Below are positions 1 through 5,968 of a stretch of DNA of 5,982 bases, one piece after another. The stretch comes from an uncultured Clostridia bacterium (GTDB lineage: Bacteria; Bacillota; Clostridia; Oscillospirales; Acutalibacteraceae), in contig CAMFZK010000065.1 of the NCBI GenBank assembly GCA_946006915.1, positions 1 through 5,982 on the forward strand, read 5' to 3'. Numbering within the stretch: the stretch's first letter is position 1; each line of letters begins with the position of its first letter. Both the position numbers and the translations under genes were made by a program. The notes under the pieces are model-generated. The model was not told the DNA's origin. It ran no database searches and was given only the letters and a program-made list of their open reading frames with translations.

Positions 1-2
1 AT

Positions 3-1211
3 ATTACGGGTATAGGTTATGACACCGAAGAAAATTCGGAATTATACCGAAAACTTTGGCCTGCCGACTTGCACGTTATAGGCAAAGATATTGTCCGTTT
101 CCATACAATTTACTGGCCTATAATTTTAATGGCTTTAGGTCTGCCTTTGCCTAAACAGGTTTTGGGACATCCGTGGGTACTTGTAGGCGAAGATAAAATG
201 AGTAAATCAAAAGGAAATGTAGTTTATGCGGACGAACTTGCAAAACGCTTTGGTATTGATGCCGTTAGGTATTACCTTTTAAGCGAAGTTTCCTTTTCGC
301 AGGATGGTACATTTACCTATGAAAACCTTATAAATAAATTTAATACCGACCTTGCAAATACTTTGGGTAACCTTGTAAACCGCTCGGTTGCTATGACCAA
401 TAAGTATTTCGGCGGTAAGGCGTCTTTCGGCGAAATAGCGCAAGAATGCGACAGGGAACTTATCGAAGAAGCAAACAAAACGATAGAAAAATACAAAAAC
501 TTAATGGATATTTACCACAACGCCGAAGCGATTGAAACGGTTATGAACCTTGCAAAGCGTTGTAACAAGTATATTGACGAAACCACACCCTGGAGTTTGG
601 CAAAGGACGAGGCAAACAAAGACCGTCTTAACACCGTGCTTTACAATTTGCTTGAATGTATCCGTCTTTTAAGCGTTATGCTCTCCCCCGTTATGCCGCA
701 GAGTTGTGACAGTGTAAAAGAACAACTTTGTACCGAAAATACCGAACTTTCTTTCGGTGCGGTTAAGGAATATTCGGTAGCAACCGCCACCCCGCTTTTT
801 GCACGTCTTGATGCCGAAAAGGTTTTAGCCGAACTTAATGCAGAACAGGAAGAAAACAAAAAAGAAACTGCCGAAAATGTTGTAACAAGCGAACAAATAG
901 GAATTGAAGATTTTGCAAAGGTAGAACTTACCGCCGCAACAGTAACCGCTTGCGAAGCAGTACCGAAAGCCAAAAAACTTTTAAAATTAACCTTAAACGA
1001 CGGTAAGGGCGAACGCACAGTTGCATCGGGTATTGCTAAATTTTATACCCCAAAGGAACTTGTAGGCAAAACGGTAATTTTGGTTTCCAACCTTAAACCC
1101 GCCACCCTTTGCGGTATTGAATCGCAGGGTATGATTTTAGCGGCGGATTGCGGCGAAGAAATTAAGGTAGTATTTTTAGACGGTGTACCCGCAGGCAGTA
1201 AGATTAGGTGA
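3..1211 (+). CDS. metG: Methionine--tRNA ligase, C-terminal 402 residues (5' end outside window)
   Basis: This is class I methionyl-tRNA synthetase, a cytoplasmic enzyme that charges tRNA(Met) with methionine using ATP. The reading frame is open from base 3, and the catalytic core visible there (LWPADLHVIGKDIVRFH) shows that the gene is cut by the window edge rather than truncated. The KMSKS loop is at fragment residues 65-69 (bases 195-209). The helical anticodon-binding domain follows. Asn123 and Arg127 (GNLVNR) and Trp197 (TTPWSLAKD) match the positions that read the CAU anticodon in the E. coli enzyme (N391, R395, W461). A Glu/Lys/Asn-rich linker (about 277-298) leads to a C-terminal Trbp111-type OB-fold tRNA-binding and dimerisation domain (about 299-402). 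That arrangement is typical of the roughly 650-residue Firmicute enzymes. It is read together with tatD downstream. Any T-box leader or other control element would lie upstream of the window. Confidence 0.97.
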   Translation: MTGIGYDTEENSELYRKLWPADLHVIGKDIVRFHTIYWPIILMALGLPLPKQVLGHPWVLVGEDKMSKSKGNVVYADELAKRFGIDAVRYYLLSEVSFSQDGTFTYENLINKFNTDLANTLGNLVNRSVAMTNKYFGGKASFGEIAQECDRELIEEANKTIEKYKNLMDIYHNAEAIETVMNLAKRCNKYIDETTPWSLAKDEANKDRLNTVLYNLLECIRLLSVMLSPVMPQSCDSVKEQLCTENTELSFGAVKEYSVATATPLFARLDAEKVLAELNAEQEENKKETAENVVTSEQIGIEDFAKVELTAATVTACEAVPKAKKLLKLTLNDGKGERTVASGIAKFYTPKELVGKTVILVSNLKPATLCGIESQGMILAADCGEEIKVVFLDGVPAGSKIR

Positions 1212-1212
1212 T
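1206..1212 (+). promoter_or_regulatory. Ribosome binding site that favours a TTG start for tatD
   Basis: AGGTGAT is a perfect 7-base match to the Shine-Dalgarno consensus AAGGAGGTGATC and spans the metG stop codon. Measured from its GG (1207-1208) there are 8 bases to the TTG at 1217, an ideal distance. The alternative GTG at 1208 would sit inside the Shine-Dalgarno sequence and has no good site upstream. Confidence 0.6.
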
Positions 1213-1216
1213 TATT

Positions 1217-1984
1217 TTGGAAAACTTAAAACCCCTTATTTTTGATACCCACGCACATTATGACGATAAAGTTTTCAGTGCGAATTTGGACGATTTAATA
1301 TTCTCGTTAAAGCAATCGGGCGTTGGCGGAATTATTACCTGCGGTATAAATAAAGAAACAAGTTTTAAAGCAATAGAACTTGCCGAAAGGTATGATATTG
1401 TTTATGCGGCAGTAGGTATTCACCCCGAAAATGTAGAAGACGGTGACAAGATATCCGACATTAAATTGCTTTTAAACCACGAAAAGTGCGTTGCGGTGGG
1501 CGAAATCGGGCTTGATTACTATTGGAACAAGGAAAATAAACCGAAACAAGAAGAATTTTTCAAAGCGCAACTTGAACTTGCCAAAGAGTATGATTTGCCT
1601 GTTTTGGTGCATGACCGTGAAGCACACGGCGATATGCTTGAAATTTTAAAGCAATATAAACCAAAAGGTGTTGTTCACGCTTTTTCGGGCAGTGTGGAAA
1701 TGTCAGAGGAAATTTTAAATCTTGGTATGTATTTAGGAATCGGCGGTGTTTTAACCTTTAAAAATGCCAAAGCACTGCCGAGCGTTGCAAAAAATGCACC
1801 TTTAGACAGAATTTTGCTTGAAACCGATGCACCCTATTTAGCCCCCGAACCGTTTAGGGGGAAAACCAACCATTCGGCATTTATTAAATACACCGCCGAA
1901 AAATTGGCGGAAATAAAGCAAATACCTTTAAACGAGGTTTTAACCGCTACCTTTAAAAACGCACAAAATTTATTTAAAATTTAG
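1217..1984 (+). CDS. tatD: TatD family metal-dependent deoxyribonuclease
   Basis: This encodes a TatD/YcfH-type metallohydrolase with a TIM-barrel amidohydrolase fold. Family members are cytoplasmic, divalent-metal-dependent nucleases with 3'-5' exonuclease activity linked to DNA repair and DNA degradation. With the TTG start the protein has 255 residues, normal for the family. The full metal-ligand set is visible: His12 and His14 (DTHAHYDD), Glu96 (GEIGLDYYW), His132 (LVHDREAH), His154 (VVHAFSGS) and Asp204 (LLETDAPYLAPEPFRGK), so it should be active. The frame can be extended to GTG at 1208 (258 residues, overlapping the metG stop by 4 bases), but the Shine-Dalgarno spacing favours TTG at 1217. 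Either way it is translationally coupled to metG, as in the metS-yabD pair of Bacillus. A hairpin begins 3 bases after the stop. The family assignment is secure; the exact substrate is not. Confidence 0.95.
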   Translation: MENLKPLIFDTHAHYDDKVFSANLDDLIFSLKQSGVGGIITCGINKETSFKAIELAERYDIVYAAVGIHPENVEDGDKISDIKLLLNHEKCVAVGEIGLDYYWNKENKPKQEEFFKAQLELAKEYDLPVLVHDREAHGDMLEILKQYKPKGVVHAFSGSVEMSEEILNLGMYLGIGGVLTFKNAKALPSVAKNAPLDRILLETDAPYLAPEPFRGKTNHSAFIKYTAEKLAEIKQIPLNEVLTATFKNAQNLFKI

Positions 1985-1987
1985 AAT

Positions 1988-2036
1988 AATCACCCCGCTT
2001 AAAACAGATAATAACTGTGAAAGCGGGGTGATTTTT
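1988..2036 (+). terminator. Long hairpin after tatD; probable terminator whose 3' arm is also a ribosome binding site
   Basis: AATCACCCCGCTT (1988-2000) pairs perfectly over 13 bases with AAGCGGGGTGATT (2021-2033). Inside the 20-base loop ACAG (2004-2007) can pair with CTGT (2015-2018), extending the structure. Only three unpaired T residues follow the stem before AA, so this is a mediocre intrinsic terminator for metG-tatD despite the strong stem. The 3' arm contains the Shine-Dalgarno sequence of the small ORF that starts at 2038, so in read-through RNA the hairpin would hide that site. It could act as a terminator, a translational lock, or both. Confidence 0.7.
2027..2032 (+). promoter_or_regulatory. 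Ribosome binding site of the small Asn-rich ORF, inside a hairpin arm
   Basis: GGTGAT matches the 3' half of the consensus AAGGAGGTGATC, and further G residues lie just upstream. The GG at 2027-2028 lies 9 bases before the ATG at 2038, a workable spacing. All six bases are base-paired in the hairpin 1988-2033, which is unusual for a constitutive ribosome binding site. Confidence 0.5.
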
Positions 2037-2037
2037 A

Positions 2038-2151
2038 ATGGAAAACAATAAAAATCGTAACGACCAAAACAAAAATAACCAGAACAAAAACAAACAAAAT
2101 CAAAACAAAAACGATAACAAGAACAGACAAGACGACAACAAGAACGACTAA
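2038..2151 (+). CDS. Small Asn/Lys/Gln/Asp-rich peptide, 37 residues, unknown function
   Basis: I do not recognise this as a named family. The ORF starts at ATG 2038 behind a GGTGAT Shine-Dalgarno match and ends at TAA 2149-2151, 8 bases before a clear intrinsic terminator. That makes a complete small expression unit between two larger genes. The 37 residues comprise 16 Asn, 7 Lys, 5 Gln, 5 Asp, 2 Arg, 1 Glu and the initiator Met, with no hydrophobic or aromatic residue after Met1. It should therefore be soluble, intrinsically disordered and mildly basic (about +3). The middle has Asn at every second position (for example QNQNKNDNKN), with AAC as the main Asn codon (12 of 16). The near-periodic AAC-AAA DNA could have grown by replication slippage. 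Alternatives are an RNA-level element whose A-rich, T-poor body happens to be open, or a spurious ORF. The Shine-Dalgarno site plus the terminator favour a real gene, but without homologues this is inference. Confidence 0.6.
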   Translation: MENNKNRNDQNKNNQNKNKQNQNKNDNKNRQDDNKND

Positions 2152-2159
2152 CACTAAAA

Positions 2160-2192
2160 CCGAGTGTCCTTTAAAGAACACTCGGCTTTTTT
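2160..2192 (+). terminator. Intrinsic terminator shared by convergent units
   Basis: CCGAGTGT (2160-2167) pairs over 8 bases with ACACTCGG (2178-2185), and a run of six T (2187-2192) follows on the plus strand, so this ends the small-ORF unit. On the minus strand the same stem is followed by TTTT (2159-2156), giving weaker termination of the converging DUF2156-GNAT gene. The stop codon of that gene (2193-2191) overlaps the plus-strand T-tract. Confidence 0.85.
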
Positions 2193-3555
2193 ACGGCATA
2201 CTGTACGGAAAATAAATATTTTCGAAATTTTCCTCATTATCACTTAAATACATAAGCGTGTAATTACCGCTTGTTTCTTTATGATCTTTTGCCAAATTTA
2301 AAAGGTCATCGCAAGGGATTACGGCAAAATCGCTTTGTTCGTTAGTGGCGTTAAAAGTTTTAAACCCTAACTTTTTGTAAAAGGAAATTAAGTCCCTGTT
2401 TGCGGGGCGTAAAATTAAAACCGCATCACTTTCATTTCTTATTTTGTTTAAAAGTTCGGTCGCGTAACCTTTGTTTCTTTGCTCACTGTCGGTTGCAACG
2501 GCAAATATATATTTTGCAGTTTTCTCCCCGATTTTACAGTCAAACGCAAAACAAGAAGATACTATTTTACCGTCCTTTTCCAAATATTTGCAGTATTTAA
2601 AATATTTTCCGAACAACTCGTCGCAGAAAGTGTTGTCCTCCTCGGCGAAGTTGCTGTTATAAAGCATTTTGCAAACCTCTGTTTTAGGTATGCAAACATA
2701 TTTTTTCAAAAGAATTTGCGGTTTGTAGGAAAGTTTTGCTTTTCGAAGACCGACAAGTCCCATATCGTCCTCACGGTTAATATATTTGTATTCTCCTAAT
2801 CTTTTGGCAAATTCGTTGTTAATAACGGTGTATGCCGTGGCATATTCCGGCAGGGCTTTTTCTATATGCACGTCAAAAATCTCACCGTTTAAAGGCGAGC
2901 CCAATGTGAAGGCAACCGGTTTGCCGTCAACATAAATTGCACCGCCTTTAGCCGAAAGCGACTCCATATTTTCCAAAACGGTTTTAATACCGTCTTTTTC
3001 ACATTGCATATATTTGTCAAACCTGTCGGCATTTTGGGTGTACCATTTTTCGGCACATTCTAAAATATCGGGTATAATATCCTCGGTGATTTCTTTATAT
3101 TCCCAAGTATACTGTTTGGAAAATGCCGAAATATGGTTTCGCTTACTGTGGTACTTTTTACCGCTTAAATTTGCCAAATCGCTCTGCAAATAGATATAAT
3201 CGAATGCGTCTCTCTGTTCGGTTAACTGATAATTATTAAATAAATATTGCTCAATTTCATTAAATCTGTCACCCTGCTGAACCCAAAAAAGCGGGGTTTT
3301 ATTTCCGCAGTATTCTAAAATTTGTTCAATTCCTTTTTTAATATCCTTTCCAAAGGGCAGACAAAAACATTCGTCTTCCCCCTCGCCCGATTTTACAAAA
3401 AGCATTCCGTCCTTTTCGGCGTATCGGTTTTTGTAAACGTCCTGCCAAATAAACAAATTTATAAAGTTTGTTTCGCAGGAGTAGGTATTATGCAAGGTTG
3501 TATATTTTTTTATCTTTTCTATATCCGATAATTTGAACTTCTTAAATTCTAACAT
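2191..3555 (-). CDS. DUF2156 (phosphatidylglycerol lysyltransferase-like) protein fused to a GNAT acetyltransferase domain
   Basis: The 454-residue protein has two parts. Residues 1 to about 290 look like DUF2156, related to the catalytic domain of MprF-type aminoacyl-phosphatidylglycerol synthases. The hallmarks are LSGKKYHSKRNHISAF (130-145) and YINREDDMGLVGLRKAKLSY (258-277). Residues from about 300 to 440 look like a GNAT N-acyltransferase: the acetyl-CoA loop is in FAVATDSEQRNKGYATELL (351-369, Q-R-N-K-G-Y-A pattern) and the last helix and strand in ANRDLISFYKKLGF (385-398). Single-domain DUF2156 proteins are usually about 300 residues. No signal peptide or membrane segment is visible, so it is probably cytoplasmic and lacks the MprF flippase part. 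The ATG is preceded by AAGGTGA (3560-3566), with 7 bases between its GG and the start. The gene lies 40 bases downstream of the class A PBP gene, probably in one operon with partial attenuation at the hairpin between them. Substrate and acyl donor are unknown; an envelope role is inferred from context only. Confidence 0.85.
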   Translation of the reverse strand: MLEFKKFKLSDIEKIKKYTTLHNTYSCETNFINLFIWQDVYKNRYAEKDGMLFVKSGEGEDECFCLPFGKDIKKGIEQILEYCGNKTPLFWVQQGDRFNEIEQYLFNNYQLTEQRDAFDYIYLQSDLANLSGKKYHSKRNHISAFSKQYTWEYKEITEDIIPDILECAEKWYTQNADRFDKYMQCEKDGIKTVLENMESLSAKGGAIYVDGKPVAFTLGSPLNGEIFDVHIEKALPEYATAYTVINNEFAKRLGEYKYINREDDMGLVGLRKAKLSYKPQILLKKYVCIPKTEVCKMLYNSNFAEEDNTFCDELFGKYFKYCKYLEKDGKIVSSCFAFDCKIGEKTAKYIFAVATDSEQRNKGYATELLNKIRNESDAVLILRPANRDLISFYKKLGFKTFNATNEQSDFAVIPCDDLLNLAKDHKETSGNYTLMYLSDNEENFENIYFPYSMP

Positions 3556-3569
3556 TTTTTCACCTTAAT

Positions 3570-3593
3570 AAAGCGTGCTGAAAAGCACGCTTT
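3570..3593 (-). terminator. Perfect hairpin between the PBP and DUF2156-GNAT genes; possible leaky terminator or attenuator
   Basis: AAAGCGTGCT (3570-3579) and AGCACGCTTT (3584-3593) form a perfect 10-bp stem with a 4-base loop, read as TTTC on the minus strand. It starts 2 bases after the PBP stop codon. The downstream tract on the minus strand (TTTATTAAGG, counting the stem end) is short in T and runs directly into the Shine-Dalgarno of the next gene. It probably lowers rather than blocks downstream expression, or stabilises the 3' end of the PBP message. Confidence 0.55.
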
Positions 3594-3595
3594 AA

Positions 3596-5884
3596 TTACT
3601 GAGCATTTTGTTGTGTTTCGCTTGTTGTTTGCGAAGAGTCAGATGCAGAACTTTCGGTATCCTCTTGTGTTTCAATTACGGGTTTACCCAAAACCGTACC
3701 CTCGTGAGTTTTGCAAGCGGTGGGTAAAAAGGACTTTTTGTACCAACCGATTTGTTTATTCGGGCAGGCATCGGTTGCAAGAAGACCTGTTTCGGTGCAG
3801 TAGTATCTTTCTACGGCATAACTGCTTACCGCAAATTCACGGGGAGTAAGTCCGCTGTGAATTTTGGACATTACACTGCTCCAAAGATTTTTAGCAACAC
3901 CAAGGTTAGCCGAAGGCATTTTCTGCATGGTTTCATAACCGCACCAAGAAGATGCAACATAGTAAGGCGAACCGCCGACAAACCATTTATCGTTGTTTTC
4001 GCTTGAAGTACCCGTTTTACCGAACAACTTCATATTGCTAACCGCAGAGGCAACCGATTTACCCGTACCGTTGCTGCCGTAAATAACATTTTGAAGCATT
4101 TTGTTCATAATAGTAGCGGTATCTTCGCTCAATGCCATAGTCGGTTCGGTGTTTTGTTCCAAAACTATATTTCCCTTTTGGTCGGTAACCTTTGTGTAGA
4201 AGGTGGGTTTATAATAAAGTCCGCCGTTGCCGAACACCGCATAAGCCGCCGCCGATTCAAGGGTGGTTAAACCGCCGTTTGTACCGCCTAACGACATTGG
4301 TGCTAAATCAATATCCTTATTTGTAAGATTTTTAATCCCTAATTTTTGGGTTAGAAAATCATAAGAAGTTTGCGGACCCATTTTGTTTACAAGTGCTACG
4401 GGAATTGTATTTATAGAGCGTTCAAGCGCTTTTTGTGCGGTCATATTGCCGGAATATCCGCCGCCCGCATTTTTAGGTGTCCATTTTCCGTAGGTGGTTT
4501 TAGTATCGTTGAGAATACTTGAATAGTTTATAACCCCCTGCTCAATAGCGGGTGCATAAACCGCAATCGGTTTCATTGTAGAACCGGGTTGACGTACCGC
4601 ATCGGTAGCGCAGTTAAACGCACGGTTTTTGGTCTTTTGCCCAATTCCCCCCGCAATGGCTTTTACGTGTCCCTCATAGTCCATAACCGTCATAGCACCC
4701 CAAAGCGGGTCGCCTTTACTGCTCGGTTTAACCGAAGACGCAATATCAAGATACGCTTTATCCACAATTTCCTGCATTTTGGTATCTACCGTTGCGTAAA
4801 TTTTATAACCGCCGGTATAAAACAGTTGCTCGGCTTTTTCTTTGTTATAGCCGTACTCTGCAATCAAATCGTCTACAACTTGGTCTATTAAACCGTCAAT
4901 AAAATAGGAATTTACTTCGTCCTGTTTAGCGTTATCCTTGTTTATATTAAGTTTAATTTCAGCATTTTTTGCCGTTTCGTACTCTTCTTTTGTTATATAG
5001 CCCTGGTCGTACATTTCGTAAAGTACGGTGTTACGGCGTTTTTGGTTGTTTTCGGGGTTAGTATCCGGTGCGTAATAAGACGGTGCTTTGGTAATAGATG
5101 CAAGGCACGCACATTCTTCCAAAGTAAGTTCGTTTACGCTTTTGGAAAAATAATAGTTTGCCGCAACCTCTACCCCGTAAGTACCGTGTCCCATAGGGAT
5201 TGTGTTTAAATAACATTCCAAAATAACGTCCTTGGAATACTTGGTTTCAAGGTATCTTGCACGCATTATTTCCCTAACCTTACGGCTTGCCTTTTGGTCA
5301 CGGTCGTCTGTAAGGTTTTTTACCAACTGTTGGGTAATGGTAGAACCGCCGAACTTTGAGCGAAACGGCAAAAATTCGTTTACAAAGGCGGCAAAGGTAC
5401 GTTTCCAGTCCACACCGTAGTGGGATTCGAAATTCTTATCCTCAATAGCAATAAAGGCGTGCGCCAAATTAGCAGGAATACCTTTATAATCTTTATCGCC
5501 GTTTTCAATGGCAATTTCGTCATAATCAACCCAAATGCGGTTAAATGTGCCGTGAAGTCGTTTATATTCTTCCCATTCGTTGTTTTTATTCTGCACATAA
5601 ACACTGGTTGTGAAATTAACTTTCAAATCATTAAGGTTTTGGTCTACCGTGCCGTCTATCATAGTAAAAGCGTAAACCAAAAAAGAGCCGACAACCAAAC
5701 TAACCGTAATAATACCTACAAGAAAGCAGGTTAAAATAATTTGCAAAACCTTTTGTTTTTTGTTTTTATTCTTTTTTGGGGGTAAATCTTCGGTTTTGGT
5801 AGAAAAACTGTTTAAATCAAAACTAGACTCGCCCTCTTCAATATTGCCGGAATTATCGTAACTGAATAAATCTTTATCGTCCAT
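3596..5884 (-). CDS. Class A penicillin-binding protein (bifunctional transglycosylase/transpeptidase, PBP1A type)
   Basis: This 762-residue membrane enzyme polymerises lipid II into glycan strands and cross-links them outside the membrane. An acidic then Lys-rich cytoplasmic tail (1-45) precedes one membrane anchor (about 46-75). The GT51 glycosyltransferase domain shows motif 1 AIEDKNFESHYGVD (catalytic Glu148), motif 2 GGSTITQQLVKN (179-190), a third conserved block RKVREIMRARYLE (201-213) and LECYLNTIPMGHGTYGVEVA (222-241). The penicillin-binding transpeptidase domain shows SxxK at Ser435-Lys438 (PGSTMKPI), SxN at Ser490-Asn492 and KTG at 623-625 (FGKTGTSSEN). All key residues are present. 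A C-terminal region with Cys696, Cys707 and Cys724 is followed by a disordered Ser/Thr/Gln/Glu tail (about 738-762). The ATG has GGAGAAG (5888-5894) with 6 bases between GGAG and the start, and a strong promoter lies further upstream. Family and activity are secure. The exact orthologue name (ponA, mrcA, pbp1A) cannot be fixed from the sequence alone. Confidence 0.97.
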   Translation of the reverse strand: MDDKDLFSYDNSGNIEEGESSFDLNSFSTKTEDLPPKKNKNKKQKVLQIILTCFLVGIITVSLVVGSFLVYAFTMIDGTVDQNLNDLKVNFTTSVYVQNKNNEWEEYKRLHGTFNRIWVDYDEIAIENGDKDYKGIPANLAHAFIAIEDKNFESHYGVDWKRTFAAFVNEFLPFRSKFGGSTITQQLVKNLTDDRDQKASRKVREIMRARYLETKYSKDVILECYLNTIPMGHGTYGVEVAANYYFSKSVNELTLEECACLASITKAPSYYAPDTNPENNQKRRNTVLYEMYDQGYITKEEYETAKNAEIKLNINKDNAKQDEVNSYFIDGLIDQVVDDLIAEYGYNKEKAEQLFYTGGYKIYATVDTKMQEIVDKAYLDIASSVKPSSKGDPLWGAMTVMDYEGHVKAIAGGIGQKTKNRAFNCATDAVRQPGSTMKPIAVYAPAIEQGVINYSSILNDTKTTYGKWTPKNAGGGYSGNMTAQKALERSINTIPVALVNKMGPQTSYDFLTQKLGIKNLTNKDIDLAPMSLGGTNGGLTTLESAAAYAVFGNGGLYYKPTFYTKVTDQKGNIVLEQNTEPTMALSEDTATIMNKMLQNVIYGSNGTGKSVASAVSNMKLFGKTGTSSENNDKWFVGGSPYYVASSWCGYETMQKMPSANLGVAKNLWSSVMSKIHSGLTPREFAVSSYAVERYYCTETGLLATDACPNKQIGWYKKSFLPTACKTHEGTVLGKPVIETQEDTESSASDSSQTTSETQQNAQ

Positions 5885-5940
5885 AATCTTCTCCGCTTCT
5901 TACTAAAAATGGTTGAAACAGTATACATCTACTTCTAATC

Positions 5941-5968
5941 ATTATACCACAGTTTTTCAAAAAATCAA
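5941..5968 (-). promoter_or_regulatory. Sigma-A extended -10 promoter for the PBP gene
   Basis: On the minus strand TTGATT (5968-5963) and a perfect TATAAT (5946-5941) are separated by 16 bases. TGG directly before the -10 gives the extended TGnTATAAT form. Transcription should start near 5934, leaving a leader of about 50 bases before the ATG at 5884. No clear leader hairpin or operator is visible. Confidence 0.75.

Noticed and set aside
69..71. TTG codon as a start for a shortened MetRS
   Set aside because: The frame is open back to base 3 and encodes conserved MetRS core upstream of the TTG; the true start is outside the window.
641..1018. 125-codon minus-strand ORF opposite metG
   Set aside because: Antisense shadow of a well-conserved gene; Ser-rich composition mirrors the metG codons and no Shine-Dalgarno or family motif is seen.
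2041..2148. AACAAA-type near-repeats considered as a CRISPR or satellite array
   Set aside because: The units are codon-sized and irregular, with no spacers; best explained as low-complexity coding sequence.
2400..2799. Overlapping plus-strand ORFs opposite the DUF2156-GNAT gene
   Set aside because: Phe/Cys-rich shadow translations of the minus-strand gene in several frames; no independent coding evidence.
3322..3531. 69-codon plus-strand ORF opposite the start of the DUF2156 gene
   Set aside because: Antisense shadow; its hydrophobic composition comes from reading Lys/Glu codons in reverse.
4589..4891. 100-codon plus-strand ORF inside the PBP gene
   Set aside because: Lies wholly opposite the conserved PBP transpeptidase-linker region; no start signal or recognisable domain.
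5420..5734. 104-codon plus-strand ORF with hydrophobic stretches that resembles a membrane protein
   Set aside because: Antisense of the PBP N-terminal region; the hydrophobicity is an artefact of the complementary strand.
5885..5940. Riboswitch or leader regulation of the PBP gene
   Set aside because: The leader is only about 50 bases, and apart from a short GTATAC palindrome no stem or terminator-antiterminator pair is visible.
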